DNA from: Bacteroidota bacterium
Lineage (GTDB): Bacteria; Bacteroidota; Bacteroidia; Bacteroidales; JAAUTT01
Length of the DNA stretch: 64,000 nt
Reading direction: 5' to 3'
NCBI GenBank assembly: GCA_023429135.1
Contig: JAEYWD010000102.1
Location: 124,001 to 188,000, forward strand
Shown here: in pieces, positions 18,076 to 25,682 of the stretch
Layout of the letters: each line of letters begins with the position of its first letter
Numbering within the stretch: position 1 is the stretch's first letter
Notes under the pieces: model-generated
Databases searched by the model: none
Seen by the model: the letters and a program-made list of their open reading frames with translations, nothing else
What the model was told of the DNA's origin: nothing
Position numbers and translations under genes: made by a program

Positions 18076-18107
18076 TGTTTTTTGATATTGCCTGAAATGA
18101 TTTATCT

Positions 18108-18857
18108 CTAAATATTAAAATTCTCGTCAACACGGGTGAGGTTCTGTTGCACGAAAATATTTGAAAATAAATCAATATTAAGAACTTTGCCAGATAACAC
18201 ATCCTTTGACCCCAGAAGAAGTTTAATGCATTCGGCAGCCATTACACAGCCGAGAGTTCCGTAAACAAGAGCCAATGCCGGTTCTTTCTTTTCGGTGCCG
18301 GATGAATCGGGATATAAGCAACGGTAAGATGGCCCATTGAGATAATTAAAAACAGTTGTTTCTGCATAGGTCCCGGAGGTCCGGCCATAAATCCAGCTTT
18401 TCTTTAATTTAATGCAGGCATCGTTTATAATATAGTTTGAAACTGAACTGTTAGTAGCATCAACTATTAAATCGCAGCCAGTGAGAAATCTTTCAGCATT
18501 TTCGCTGGAAATTCTCAAATTAAGAATATTAAAGTTAGTTAACGGATAAAGATTTTGAAGTTGCTGGCGCGAAATGATGGTTTTAAGCTTGCCAAGATCA
18601 TTTCCGCCGTACAGCGTTTGTACCTGAATAGCATTTTCGGTTACCAAACCATCGTCAACAATGGTGATATTTCCAACGCCAGTGGCAGCAAGAAACTGAA
18701 GCACCTGGGCTCCCATACCACCGGCGCCAATTACAATCACATTGGCCGCTTTTATTTTTTCCTGACCTCTCAGTCCAATCTGCTTATGCTCTATCTGGTG
18801 CTGAAATCTCCGTAACTCGGGAGCTGTAAGTATTTTAGAAGAACTTTCGTGAGTCAT
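18108..18857 (-). CDS. ThiF/MoeB/HesA-family E1-like protein with degenerate active site
   Basis: A 249-residue Rossmann-type protein of the ubiquitin-activating-enzyme-like group. The nucleotide-binding loop VIVIGAGGMGAQVLQFLAATGVG and following IVDDGLV are kept. Residues needed for adenylation in MoeB/ThiF are changed: the N-L-Q-R-Q motif is A-I-Q-V-Q, the catalytic second Asp in D-x-T-D-N is Asn (VDATNSS), and the nearby Arg is Ser. The zinc ligands are incomplete: the CYRC motif reads SYRC and the second Cys pair is absent. No ThiS, MoaD or other sulfur carrier is adjacent. It may be an inactive scaffold, or use an unusual partner. The fold is certain; enzyme activity is doubtful. Confidence 0.82.
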   Translation of the reverse strand: MTHESSSKILTAPELRRFQHQIEHKQIGLRGQEKIKAANVIVIGAGGMGAQVLQFLAATGVGNITIVDDGLVTENAIQVQTLYGGNDLGKLKTIISRQQLQNLYPLTNFNILNLRISSENAERFLTGCDLIVDATNSSVSNYIINDACIKLKKSWIYGRTSGTYAETTVFNYLNGPSYRCLYPDSSGTEKKEPALALVYGTLGCVMAAECIKLLLGSKDVLSGKVLNIDLFSNIFVQQNLTRVDENFNI

Positions 18858-18946
18858 TGTTTTTCCTTTTCCAGTTAACTTATTGATTTCTGCACTAAAA
18901 TATTAAATACTTATCAGATAAAAAACTCTGTAACTATTAAAACAAA

Positions 18947-18980
18947 ATAAAAAACCCCACTGGTAAACCAGCAGGGCTTT
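18947..18980 (-). terminator. rho-independent terminator behind the outer-membrane barrel gene
   Basis: On the minus strand, GCCCTGCTGG-TTTA-CCAGTGGGG forms a strong stem with one mismatch and is followed directly by a run of T. It lies 20 bp after the stop codon at 19001. Confidence 0.85.
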
Positions 18981-19000
18981 CGTGCCAAAATCAAAAACTA

Positions 19001-19933
19001 TTAAAATCCATCAAATGAAAATCCAAGCATATAGGGGTAAAGTTCAGGACCTTTTCCCTTTTCAAACATTTTAACAGGATAATAGGTTCCGTAAAGACTG
19101 AAGTGCTTTATACCAATTCTTCCGGTAAATCCATAACGCAGTGCATTAAGATTAAAGTCATTTCTATCCTTCTTATCTTGCTTATCGCCATTTTCTTTGT
19201 ACTTGATTTTTGTATGTGAGCCAAGTTTTACACCGCCAATAACTCCTCCATTAATAAATAACCTATTTGAACGACGTTCTCCTGGAAACTGAAACTCAAG
19301 CAATAAAGGAACTGTCAGGTAACTGGTGGTTAATTTGCTCTTATCGAGTTTATATGGTTTAACATCTGCCTCTATTACACCCGATGCATTCTTTATAATT
19401 GTATTATTCCCGTCAAAAACATAATTGGTAAATTCCAAACCCAGGCCAGAAACAACACCAAAATTCCGGCCAATTAGTCCAAAGCTTTGTTGAAGCATAT
19501 TAATATTAATATTTATTGATTTATTAGTATTTAGAGACATGTAGTCAATTTCCGATGGAAGTGGAGTACTATTATTCTCTCCTAAATAGGAGTTTATACC
19601 TATTTGGAAGGCATCCCAATGTCCTTTAAAATGACGGTTACTTCTTTTATTTCTTTTGTCATCGTTCCACCAGTCATCATTGTGATTGTCATTTTCGGTT
19701 ACATCCTCTGAAATTTCCTCTTCTTCCTTTTCATTTTCTTTTTCACTATCCTTCTCTCTGTTTTTAACTTTGATGTCAGTTTCTCCATTCTTATCTATTA
19801 TACTTATTTCCTTCTTACCAAGTATCAGATTGGTAGTATCTGATTTCTTTTGATCTTTTGTGGAGTCTATTGCCTGACCATTTAAAGAAAAACTTATCAT
19901 AAATGCGGCTAAAATTATAATTATCGATTTCAT
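19001..19933 (-). CDS. predicted outer-membrane beta-barrel protein, ECF-sigma controlled
   Basis: A 310-residue exported protein. The start at 19933 gives a clean signal peptide (MKSIIIILAAFMISFSLNGQ); the ATG at 19954 would put seven residues before it. After an unusually acidic and basic low-complexity linker (about 30-100, rich in E, K and D), the last 200 residues alternate in the manner of a small PorT-like outer-membrane barrel (for example SYLTVPLLLEFQFPG and RYGFTGRIGIKHFSLYGTYY), ending in Phe. It lies in the same direction as the sigma and anti-sigma genes but has its own ECF-type promoter and its own terminator. This strongly suggests it is a target, and possibly the effector, of that sigma factor. 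Its cargo or function is unknown. Confidence 0.8.
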   Translation of the reverse strand: MKSIIIILAAFMISFSLNGQAIDSTKDQKKSDTTNLILGKKEISIIDKNGETDIKVKNREKDSEKENEKEEEEISEDVTENDNHNDDWWNDDKRNKRSNRHFKGHWDAFQIGINSYLGENNSTPLPSEIDYMSLNTNKSINININMLQQSFGLIGRNFGVVSGLGLEFTNYVFDGNNTIIKNASGVIEADVKPYKLDKSKLTTSYLTVPLLLEFQFPGERRSNRLFINGGVIGGVKLGSHTKIKYKENGDKQDKKDRNDFNLNALRYGFTGRIGIKHFSLYGTYYPVKMFEKGKGPELYPYMLGFSFDGF

Positions 19934-19985
19934 ATGTTTAAAATTTAAATTCATAATATTTCTTTAAAATTGTTAATTTACAGGT

Positions 19986-20014
19986 GTGACGAAACAGCTT
20001 TCGGAAATGTTACA
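19986..20014 (-). promoter_or_regulatory. ECF-sigma promoter of the outer-membrane barrel gene
   Basis: On the minus strand, TGTAAC (20014-20009) and CGTCAC (19991-19986) are separated by 17 nt. The spacer starts ATTTCCGAAA, which is nearly identical to that before the sigma gene. The start codon is about 50 nt downstream. Shared bases in the -35, spacer and -10 argue for recognition by the same sigma factor. Confidence 0.75.
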
Positions 20015-20122
20015 GGGGAAAATTATTTTTTTTGAAAAAGGTGCTTAGCTAATAAGCTCAAAAAGTAATTTGAGTTCGAGCATTGAATATATTGCAATAA
20101 TACGGGTTGAAGGGTTTTGAAT

Positions 20123-20137
20123 GATACCAGAGGTATC
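20123..20137. repeat. 15-bp palindrome in the sigma-locus intergenic gap
   Basis: GATACC-AGA-GGTATC is a perfect palindrome with a 3-bp centre, inside the 304-bp gap between the barrel gene and the anti-sigma-like gene. The rest of this gap holds the ECF promoter (19986-20014), AT-rich sequence and the decayed REP copy (20178-20222); no gene is seen in it. Confidence 0.45.
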
Positions 20138-20177
20138 GAATGTTTATAGAAAAATTGAGATGTACAACCCAGGCTAT

Positions 20178-20222
20178 TGTCGAATGTTCTGTCAATGAGA
20201 TTTATACAGGCTCAACCTCCGG
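20178..20222. repeat. decayed REP-like palindrome (copy B)
   Basis: ACAGGCTCAACCTCCGG (20206-20222) is identical to the end of one arm of copy A at 8414-8434, and the preceding TCAATGAG and TGTCGAA letters match the reverse complement of its loop and other arm with several changes. The second arm has lost symmetry, so this copy no longer forms the long hairpin. Confidence 0.55.
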
Positions 20223-20258
20223 TAATAGACACAACCACTGGTAGGAAAATTTTATAGG

Positions 20259-21317
20259 TTAATTTTTCGATTCGAAACCGTAAGTTTTATTTTCTGTTTC
20301 GATGGCAAATACTGTGAGTTTACCATTTTCGTTGGTTTTGCGGTGCAGAATAATATCCTTTTCCGAAAGATGATTGTATCCCTTAATTGTAATATCGGCC
20401 AAATCCCATAGAGAAAATCTACGTTGCGATGGTTCCTTGCCAGAATTTTTCAAAACTTTTTCGCGTATTACCCTTTCTGCATAATCCAAAACCTCAAATT
20501 CTTCGCTATCAATATCTGAAGTTTTTATTGATGCACTTGCGAGAACATACTCAGGTGCAGAAACTTCCTCGGAAGATTGAATCTTAGGGGTGGCCAAAGG
20601 CTCCAAAAATGGTAAATTGTCTTCCCTGATAATTTCTTCCTGTCCGGAAATAGAGGGCGTGGAAGAAACAGAAGCAACGCTAACCTGATCAGTCTTGACC
20701 TGAGCCTCATTTTCGGACTTCAAAACAGTTGCTTTTTCTTCTACCTTCTCAGATTGAACTACCTTCTCAATTTGAGTTAATGCAACATTCTGAGACATAC
20801 TAACTGGTTGCTTATCCGGAGCATTATAAAAGACGGAGACAATAAGAACAATTCCGGCAGCAACTGCGGTCCATTTCAAAATAACAGTTCGGATAACACC
20901 TTTAGGCCGTTTCTTCAAAAAAGGTTTTGCCTCGAAAACAACAGAAGCATCAGCCTTTAAATAGGTTTTTCCGTAAAGCTGAAAATCTATTTGCCTCTCA
21001 GGATTTAATGCAAGGAAATTAAAAAGCTTTTCGCTCTCGGTGGAACTCAGAAGTCTTTCGTAATGAGCAATACAGTAATCTTCAAAATTATTCAGGGTGA
21101 CATGAGAATTTTGAAAATCAAATTTCCTGAGTTGATTCTTTTCTTTAAAAATAACGTCGGAGGATTCGAGCCGAATATCGGAGAAACTCTCCAATTCAGC
21201 TTTCAGGTCGGGATGTTTCCTTAAAAAAGCCAGCATCTCAAGCGTGGAAGCATCGTCAAGCCTTCCTTCGACAAAATCGAGGAAAAATGCTTCATAATTA
21301 TGGATGTCAATTTTCAT
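20259..21317 (-). CDS. anti-sigma-factor-like membrane protein
   Basis: A 352-residue single-pass protein. The cytoplasmic N-terminal part (1-145) has two short helical repeats of the YEAFFLDFVEGRLDD and FEDYCIAHYERLLSS kind, as in Bacteroidota anti-sigma proteins that precede the membrane helix. It has no HxxxCxxC zinc motif. The membrane helix is at about 147-163 (WTAVAAGIVLIVSVFY). The periplasmic part has a low-complexity E/S/V-rich linker and a C-terminal domain (about 275-350) of unknown family. It starts 11 bp after the sigma gene's stop, so it is co-transcribed. The position directly after an ECF sigma factor is the main reason to call it an anti-sigma factor. Confidence 0.75.
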   Translation of the reverse strand: MKIDIHNYEAFFLDFVEGRLDDASTLEMLAFLRKHPDLKAELESFSDIRLESSDVIFKEKNQLRKFDFQNSHVTLNNFEDYCIAHYERLLSSTESEKLFNFLALNPERQIDFQLYGKTYLKADASVVFEAKPFLKKRPKGVIRTVILKWTAVAAGIVLIVSVFYNAPDKQPVSMSQNVALTQIEKVVQSEKVEEKATVLKSENEAQVKTDQVSVASVSSTPSISGQEEIIREDNLPFLEPLATPKIQSSEEVSAPEYVLASASIKTSDIDSEEFEVLDYAERVIREKVLKNSGKEPSQRRFSLWDLADITIKGYNHLSEKDIILHRKTNENGKLTVFAIETENKTYGFESKN

Positions 21318-21328
21318 AGCTTTCCCTT

Positions 21329-21814
21329 TTATATTACCTTTTCCAGACTTCCAATATAATTCTTCAAAAATGCACGGGCACGAAAAATATAAACTTTAAC
21401 CTGCGATTCGTTCAACCCGGTAATTTCACCAATTTCTTCGTACGAGTAACCTTCGTAATCGCGGAGTAAAACAACGGTGCGTTGAATTTCCGGAAGCCGG
21501 TTCACTGCATCGTGAAGTACCTGCTGAAGATCGGGTGTTTGCTGCACATCGGAATATGATTCATGGTTTAATCCGTCCATGGTTGTTAATCGCTTTTCTC
21601 TTCTTATCAGATCAATCATGGTATGATAAGCCGTTGAAAACAAATACGACTTAACTTTTTCGTGATTTACCTCTTCAATGCGCGTCCAGAGTTTTTCGAA
21701 ACTGTCCTGAATAATATCCTTAGCCTTATCGGAATCCTTAATACTTTTCAGGATAAACCGGTAAAGCCCGTCAGCATATAATTCAACGCTTTCGTTATAT
21801 TGTTCGGCAGTCAT
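21329..21814 (-). CDS. ECF-type RNA polymerase sigma factor
   Basis: A 161-residue sigma-70-family extracytoplasmic-function factor. Region 2 spans about 10-75 (KAKDIIQDSFEKLWTR, and SYLFSTAYHTMIDLIRREKR for -10 binding). Region 4 spans about 100-155 (LPEIQRTVVLLRDYEGYSYEEI, and GLNESQVKVYIFRAR as the helix-turn-helix). There is no region 3 or extra C-terminal domain. It heads an operon with the anti-sigma-like gene and has an ECF-type promoter of its own, so it is probably autoregulated. The signal is unknown. Confidence 0.95.
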   Translation of the reverse strand: MTAEQYNESVELYADGLYRFILKSIKDSDKAKDIIQDSFEKLWTRIEEVNHEKVKSYLFSTAYHTMIDLIRREKRLTTMDGLNHESYSDVQQTPDLQQVLHDAVNRLPEIQRTVVLLRDYEGYSYEEIGEITGLNESQVKVYIFRARAFLKNYIGSLEKVI

Positions 21815-21835
21815 TCTCTGTTTTAAACCAATCGT

Positions 21836-21863
21836 ATGACGATTGAAGTTTCGGAAAGTTACA
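21836..21863 (-). promoter_or_regulatory. ECF-sigma autoregulatory promoter of the sigma gene
   Basis: On the minus strand, TGTAAC (21863-21858) and CGTCAT (21841-21836) are 16 nt apart; the spacer starts TTTCCGAAA. The start codon is 22 nt from the -10. Its similarity to the element before the barrel gene is far above background for intergenic sequence. Confidence 0.75.
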
Positions 21864-21941
21864 GGGTAATTTAAAAATTTGCAAAAAGATTTTGGTCAAC
21901 AGTCCACTGACCTCAGACCACGGCTAACAGCCAAAAATTTC

Positions 21942-24011
21942 CTACCGGAAAATATCATCAGCAGGATTAATGTTGAGTAAAACAGATTCAATATTAATAT
22001 CAAAACTTTGCGGTCCGGTTGTCTGCCTAAACTTCCTCGGAAATTTTATGCCGTCGACGGTAAAATACTCGAGGTACCTTGTTTCCTGGCGAACTTTTCC
22101 TTCAGGGCCTTCCGTGATAACCAACGTTTTTGATTTTAAGCCGGTTTCCATATCATAATATTCTGTTATTATCCCACCCGAAGGAGTATTAAGATCAATC
22201 ACGTAATTTGGACTCCCGTCAATCTTTTCCACGCCTTTCAGTATGGCGTTATAACCAAACTGATCCAGCCGCAATTCAGGAAAAATGAGTGCTTGTAGTT
22301 TTAACAAATCCAGAGTTGCTCCGGTAACATCGCGATCGCCTTCCACACCGGTGGTAACAGCCTTTTCGCGAAACATTACGGTTCTATTCAGCAATCCATT
22401 GTGCATCAACATTTCAGCAAAAATCTTATCGGGATATTTCTGAACTGTATGAACAGATATATTCATCCCCTGAACAGTAAGTGAGCCTTTCTGTTCCACA
22501 TCTCTCACCTGCGAAAGCAGGTCGGCTCCACCCATTGCCCTGATATATTTACTAAAGACATGATGCGCCTTCAAGGTATCGGGAAGTATTGGAACCCCCT
22601 GCACCGGGTCGTAAAGATCCCCTTCATCAGTATAATATTTAATATCGCTTCCAAACTGTTTTAACTTTGACACAATTTCGGAGGCTTTACCCACCACAAG
22701 AATATTGCAGTTGCGGGGTAAAATATATCTTGCCGCTACAGCCTTTACATCTGCGGAAGTAACAGTTGCAAGATTCTTCAGATAGTTCCTGTAAAAATCT
22801 TTCGGAAGTTTGTAGCGTTCGGTGTTGATGGCAAAACCCGCGATTGTTTGGGGATCCTCCAGTGACAAAGCAAAATTTCCGGTCATATAGTTTTTTACAC
22901 GTGTAAGCTCTTCGGCAGAAACAGGTTCATTTCTAAGGTTCTCCATTTCATAAAGAATCTGATAAATGGAACTGTCGGTTACCTCGTTACGCACATTGGC
23001 CCAGGCAACAAAACTGCCAACCAAAGGTTGCGAGCGAATGGAGGAATAAGCTCCGTACGTATACCCATGCTTTTCGCGAAGATTATTATACAGCCGGTAA
23101 GTGCCTCCTCCGAGAATAGTATTTGCTACTCGTATTTTAATATAATCGGGATTTGAAAGCGTTACATCGGCAGCATAACCAATATTAATAACCGACTGAA
23201 CAGATTCATCACGATTTACAATCGCAATCTGCCGTTTTATGGGAGGCACTGGCTTACTGTAGGCGTAGTCGGGCACAGGCTGCTTTTTCCAGTCCTTAAA
23301 GTACTTATCAACCAGAACTTTTGCCTCTTCAAGTTTAATATCACCAACAATAGACATGCAAGCCACATTGGGCCTGAAAAATGTTTTGTAGTATTCCTCA
23401 CATTTGTTAAGGGTGATATTTTTAACGGAAGTCTCCGTCACAATTTCACCATAAGGATGATTCTTTCCAAAATTTAAAACATTTATTACATCTCCGGCAA
23501 TGGCTTCAGGATCGGTTTTATTGGCAGCAATGGCCGAAAGCGTCTGTGTACGTATTTTCTCCAGCTCTTCAGCTTTAAAGACCGGGTTAAGCAGAATATC
23601 GGAAACAATTTCGAGCAAACGGGATGTATGCTTTTTTAAAGATGAAGCAGAAATACCGCCTGCAGCCGCATTGAAGGAAGCTCCGATAAAATCGATTTCT
23701 TCATTAATCTGTTCTTTGGTTTTGGTCTTTGTAGCCGTACCAAGCAATTCGCCGGTAAATTGGGAATAGCCGGCAAAATCCTTTTCAAGCACAGGCGTAT
23801 TAACAAAAGTAATGGAGTAAGTAACCACAGGTAAACGGTTGTTTTCCACAACAAAAACTTTAAGCCCGTTAGGAAGAACAAACGATTTGAATTCTCCGAT
23901 TTTTATTTCTGGGGCAGGACCCGGTTTAGGAGCTTTGGTGCGGTCGACCTGACCAAAAACCTGAAAAAAGGAAATCGACCAAACTGTAAAAATATATATG
24001 AGCTTTTTCAT
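21942..24011 (-). CDS. M16 family protein without zinc motif, with C-terminal LolA-like extension
   Basis: A 689-residue exported protein. The start at 24011 is chosen because it gives a signal peptide (MKKLIYIFTVWSISFFQVFGQ) and has the ribosome-binding site GAGGAGG 8 nt upstream; the open frame extends further only because it overlaps the neighbouring gene. Residues 25-450 are a two-lobed M16 peptidase fold. The zinc motif HxxEH is absent (AGYSQFTGELLG at that position), so it is the non-catalytic partner. The last 230 residues resemble an outer-membrane-lipoprotein-sorting (LolA-like) beta domain (for example GSLTVQGMNISVHTVQ). The preceding gene encodes the active subunit, as in M16 heterodimers. 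Confidence 0.88.
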   Translation of the reverse strand: MKKLIYIFTVWSISFFQVFGQVDRTKAPKPGPAPEIKIGEFKSFVLPNGLKVFVVENNRLPVVTYSITFVNTPVLEKDFAGYSQFTGELLGTATKTKTKEQINEEIDFIGASFNAAAGGISASSLKKHTSRLLEIVSDILLNPVFKAEELEKIRTQTLSAIAANKTDPEAIAGDVINVLNFGKNHPYGEIVTETSVKNITLNKCEEYYKTFFRPNVACMSIVGDIKLEEAKVLVDKYFKDWKKQPVPDYAYSKPVPPIKRQIAIVNRDESVQSVINIGYAADVTLSNPDYIKIRVANTILGGGTYRLYNNLREKHGYTYGAYSSIRSQPLVGSFVAWANVRNEVTDSSIYQILYEMENLRNEPVSAEELTRVKNYMTGNFALSLEDPQTIAGFAINTERYKLPKDFYRNYLKNLATVTSADVKAVAARYILPRNCNILVVGKASEIVSKLKQFGSDIKYYTDEGDLYDPVQGVPILPDTLKAHHVFSKYIRAMGGADLLSQVRDVEQKGSLTVQGMNISVHTVQKYPDKIFAEMLMHNGLLNRTVMFREKAVTTGVEGDRDVTGATLDLLKLQALIFPELRLDQFGYNAILKGVEKIDGSPNYVIDLNTPSGGIITEYYDMETGLKSKTLVITEGPEGKVRQETRYLEYFTVDGIKFPRKFRQTTGPQSFDINIESVLLNINPADDIFR

Positions 24012-24019
24012 GATATGTT

Positions 24020-24026
24020 CCTCCTC
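24020..24026 (-). promoter_or_regulatory. strong ribosome-binding site overlapping the upstream stop codon
   Basis: GAGGAGG on the minus strand, 8 nt before the ATG at 24011, shares bases with the TGA of the upstream M16 gene. It fixes the start of the downstream gene and implies translational coupling. Such a strong site is unusual in this window. Confidence 0.75.
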
Positions 24027-25353
24027 ATTTTTGTTGGCTTTTTGACAAATAGTAAAGAACCAGCCGGTTTTCCGGTTTGAGATATAACCGGGCAACCCGG
24101 GTCAGATCAGCTTTGGTAACTGCTTTGTATTTGTCAAATTCCGAATTGATCACCGAAGCACTTCCGAAAAAGGTATGATAATCGGCCAGACTCAGCGCAA
24201 TACCTTCCATAGTGGCATTCCTGGTATAAAATTCGGTTTCGAATTGGTTTTGCAACTTTTGAAATTCTCGGTCGGATATTTCAGCCGACTTAACTTTATC
24301 AATTTCGCTGATCATAGCCTTTTCAACCTCCTCGGCTGATTTGCCCAGATTGGCAAAAGCGTAAGCAACAAATAATCCCGGATCTTCCAAAGCCACCGGA
24401 AACGCACCGGTTTGAACTGCAAGTTGCTGTTCATCTACAAGCGACTTATACAACCTGGAACTTTTACCGACCGACAATAAATTCTGTAACAGACTTAAAG
24501 CATAATAATCGGGTGTTCCCTGAGCTGGCATATGAAACGACAGAATTACAGCCGGCAGTTGAACATTGTCGTAAACAACTTTTCTCCTTTCCTGAGTTTG
24601 TTCAGGTTCATCAATATCAGGTCGGTATATCGCCTTTGTCCCCTGTGGAATACCAGCGAAATATTTTTCAACCAGCAGTTTTGCCTGAGGAATCTGTATG
24701 TCGCCTGCAACAACCAGAACCGCGTTGTTCGGAACGTAAAATTCAGCATGAAAATCCATAAACTCTTTGAGTGTTGCCTGATCAATATATTGCGCTTCTC
24801 CAATGGGAACCCACCGGTATGGATGTACCGTATAGGAATTCGAAAACAGCTCCTGATATAATGAACCATAAGGTTGATTTTCGTAACTCTGCTTTCTTTC
24901 TTCTTTCACAACTTTACGCTGGGTTTCCACGCCAATGCTATCAATGAGCAAATGAAGCATCCTCTCCGACTCCAGCCATAGACCCAATTCAAGCTGATTG
25001 GAAGGCAGTTGTTCAAAATAGCTGGTTTTATCGAAAGATGTAAAAGCATTGTTATTACCTCCTGCATTTTGGGTGTATTTATCGAATTCACCCCTTTTGA
25101 TGTTTTTGGATCCTTCGAACATCAAGTGTTCGAAAAAATGTGCGAAACCAGTACGATCAGGTTTTTCATTTTTTGAACCTACATGATAAAGCACATTTAT
25201 AGCTACAATGGGAGTACTGTTATTTTGATGCAAAATAACGTGTAACCCATTCTTTAAAGTAAACTCAGTGAATACGATTTTTTTTTGCGACAAAATACCC
25301 GGAGATATTAGAAAAATCCCGCAAACGATTAAAATAAAATACCTATTCATCAT
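24025..25353 (-). CDS. M16 family zinc protease (catalytic subunit)
   Basis: A 442-residue exported zinc protease. A signal peptide (about 1-22) is followed by the inverted zinc motif HFFEH in RTGFAHFFEHLMFEG, with the downstream glutamate in the V-V-K-E-E-R region about 75 residues later. The second M16 lobe (about 200-430) is complete. It degrades peptides or small proteins in the periplasm by analogy with other Bacteroidota pairs. It is the first gene of a two-gene unit with the inactive partner, whose start is 13 bp after its stop. Confidence 0.93.
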   Translation of the reverse strand: MMNRYFILIVCGIFLISPGILSQKKIVFTEFTLKNGLHVILHQNNSTPIVAINVLYHVGSKNEKPDRTGFAHFFEHLMFEGSKNIKRGEFDKYTQNAGGNNNAFTSFDKTSYFEQLPSNQLELGLWLESERMLHLLIDSIGVETQRKVVKEERKQSYENQPYGSLYQELFSNSYTVHPYRWVPIGEAQYIDQATLKEFMDFHAEFYVPNNAVLVVAGDIQIPQAKLLVEKYFAGIPQGTKAIYRPDIDEPEQTQERRKVVYDNVQLPAVILSFHMPAQGTPDYYALSLLQNLLSVGKSSRLYKSLVDEQQLAVQTGAFPVALEDPGLFVAYAFANLGKSAEEVEKAMISEIDKVKSAEISDREFQKLQNQFETEFYTRNATMEGIALSLADYHTFFGSASVINSEFDKYKAVTKADLTRVARLYLKPENRLVLYYLSKSQQK

Positions 25354-25682
25354 TTCTGTTTAACATTTATATTAATTTTTGAATCAATCATTAAACAATA
25401 TATTTTACCGTCATATTTTTAATTACTCTTCCATTAATGAGACTTTAAAATTTTTCGCTTCACAGAATTCTAAAGAATTTTAGTAATCCCCCCAGAGGAT
25501 CATGGCCAACAATCTTAATATCCTACAAAAAAATAAATACCCTATTTTGTAAAACAACCACCTGTCAAAAATGTGCATTCAGATCGATTAGGATATAAAA
25601 AATGAAATAAGCATTTGTTTCATAATTCTTAATATTTATTAAACATTTTAAAAAAAATGTTGTTGATACAAAAAAAGAAAGC
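25354..25682. other. 329-bp divergent intergenic region between the M16 and carotenoid operons
   Basis: No gene is seen. It must hold promoters for both directions, but no clear TAnnTTTG element with a -33 partner is present. Two perfect inverted repeats stand out: AATTCT-AA-AGAATT at 25466-25479, and AACATTTT-AAAA-AAAATGTT at 25642-25661, the latter 21 bp before the crtI start. Either could be a regulator site; the second could also fold in the leader of the crt mRNA. Confidence 0.4.

Noticed and set aside
24532..24869. Frames of about 107-109 residues on both strands inside the M16 gene
   Set aside because: They overlap a gene with intact catalytic motifs and show no protein-like pattern.
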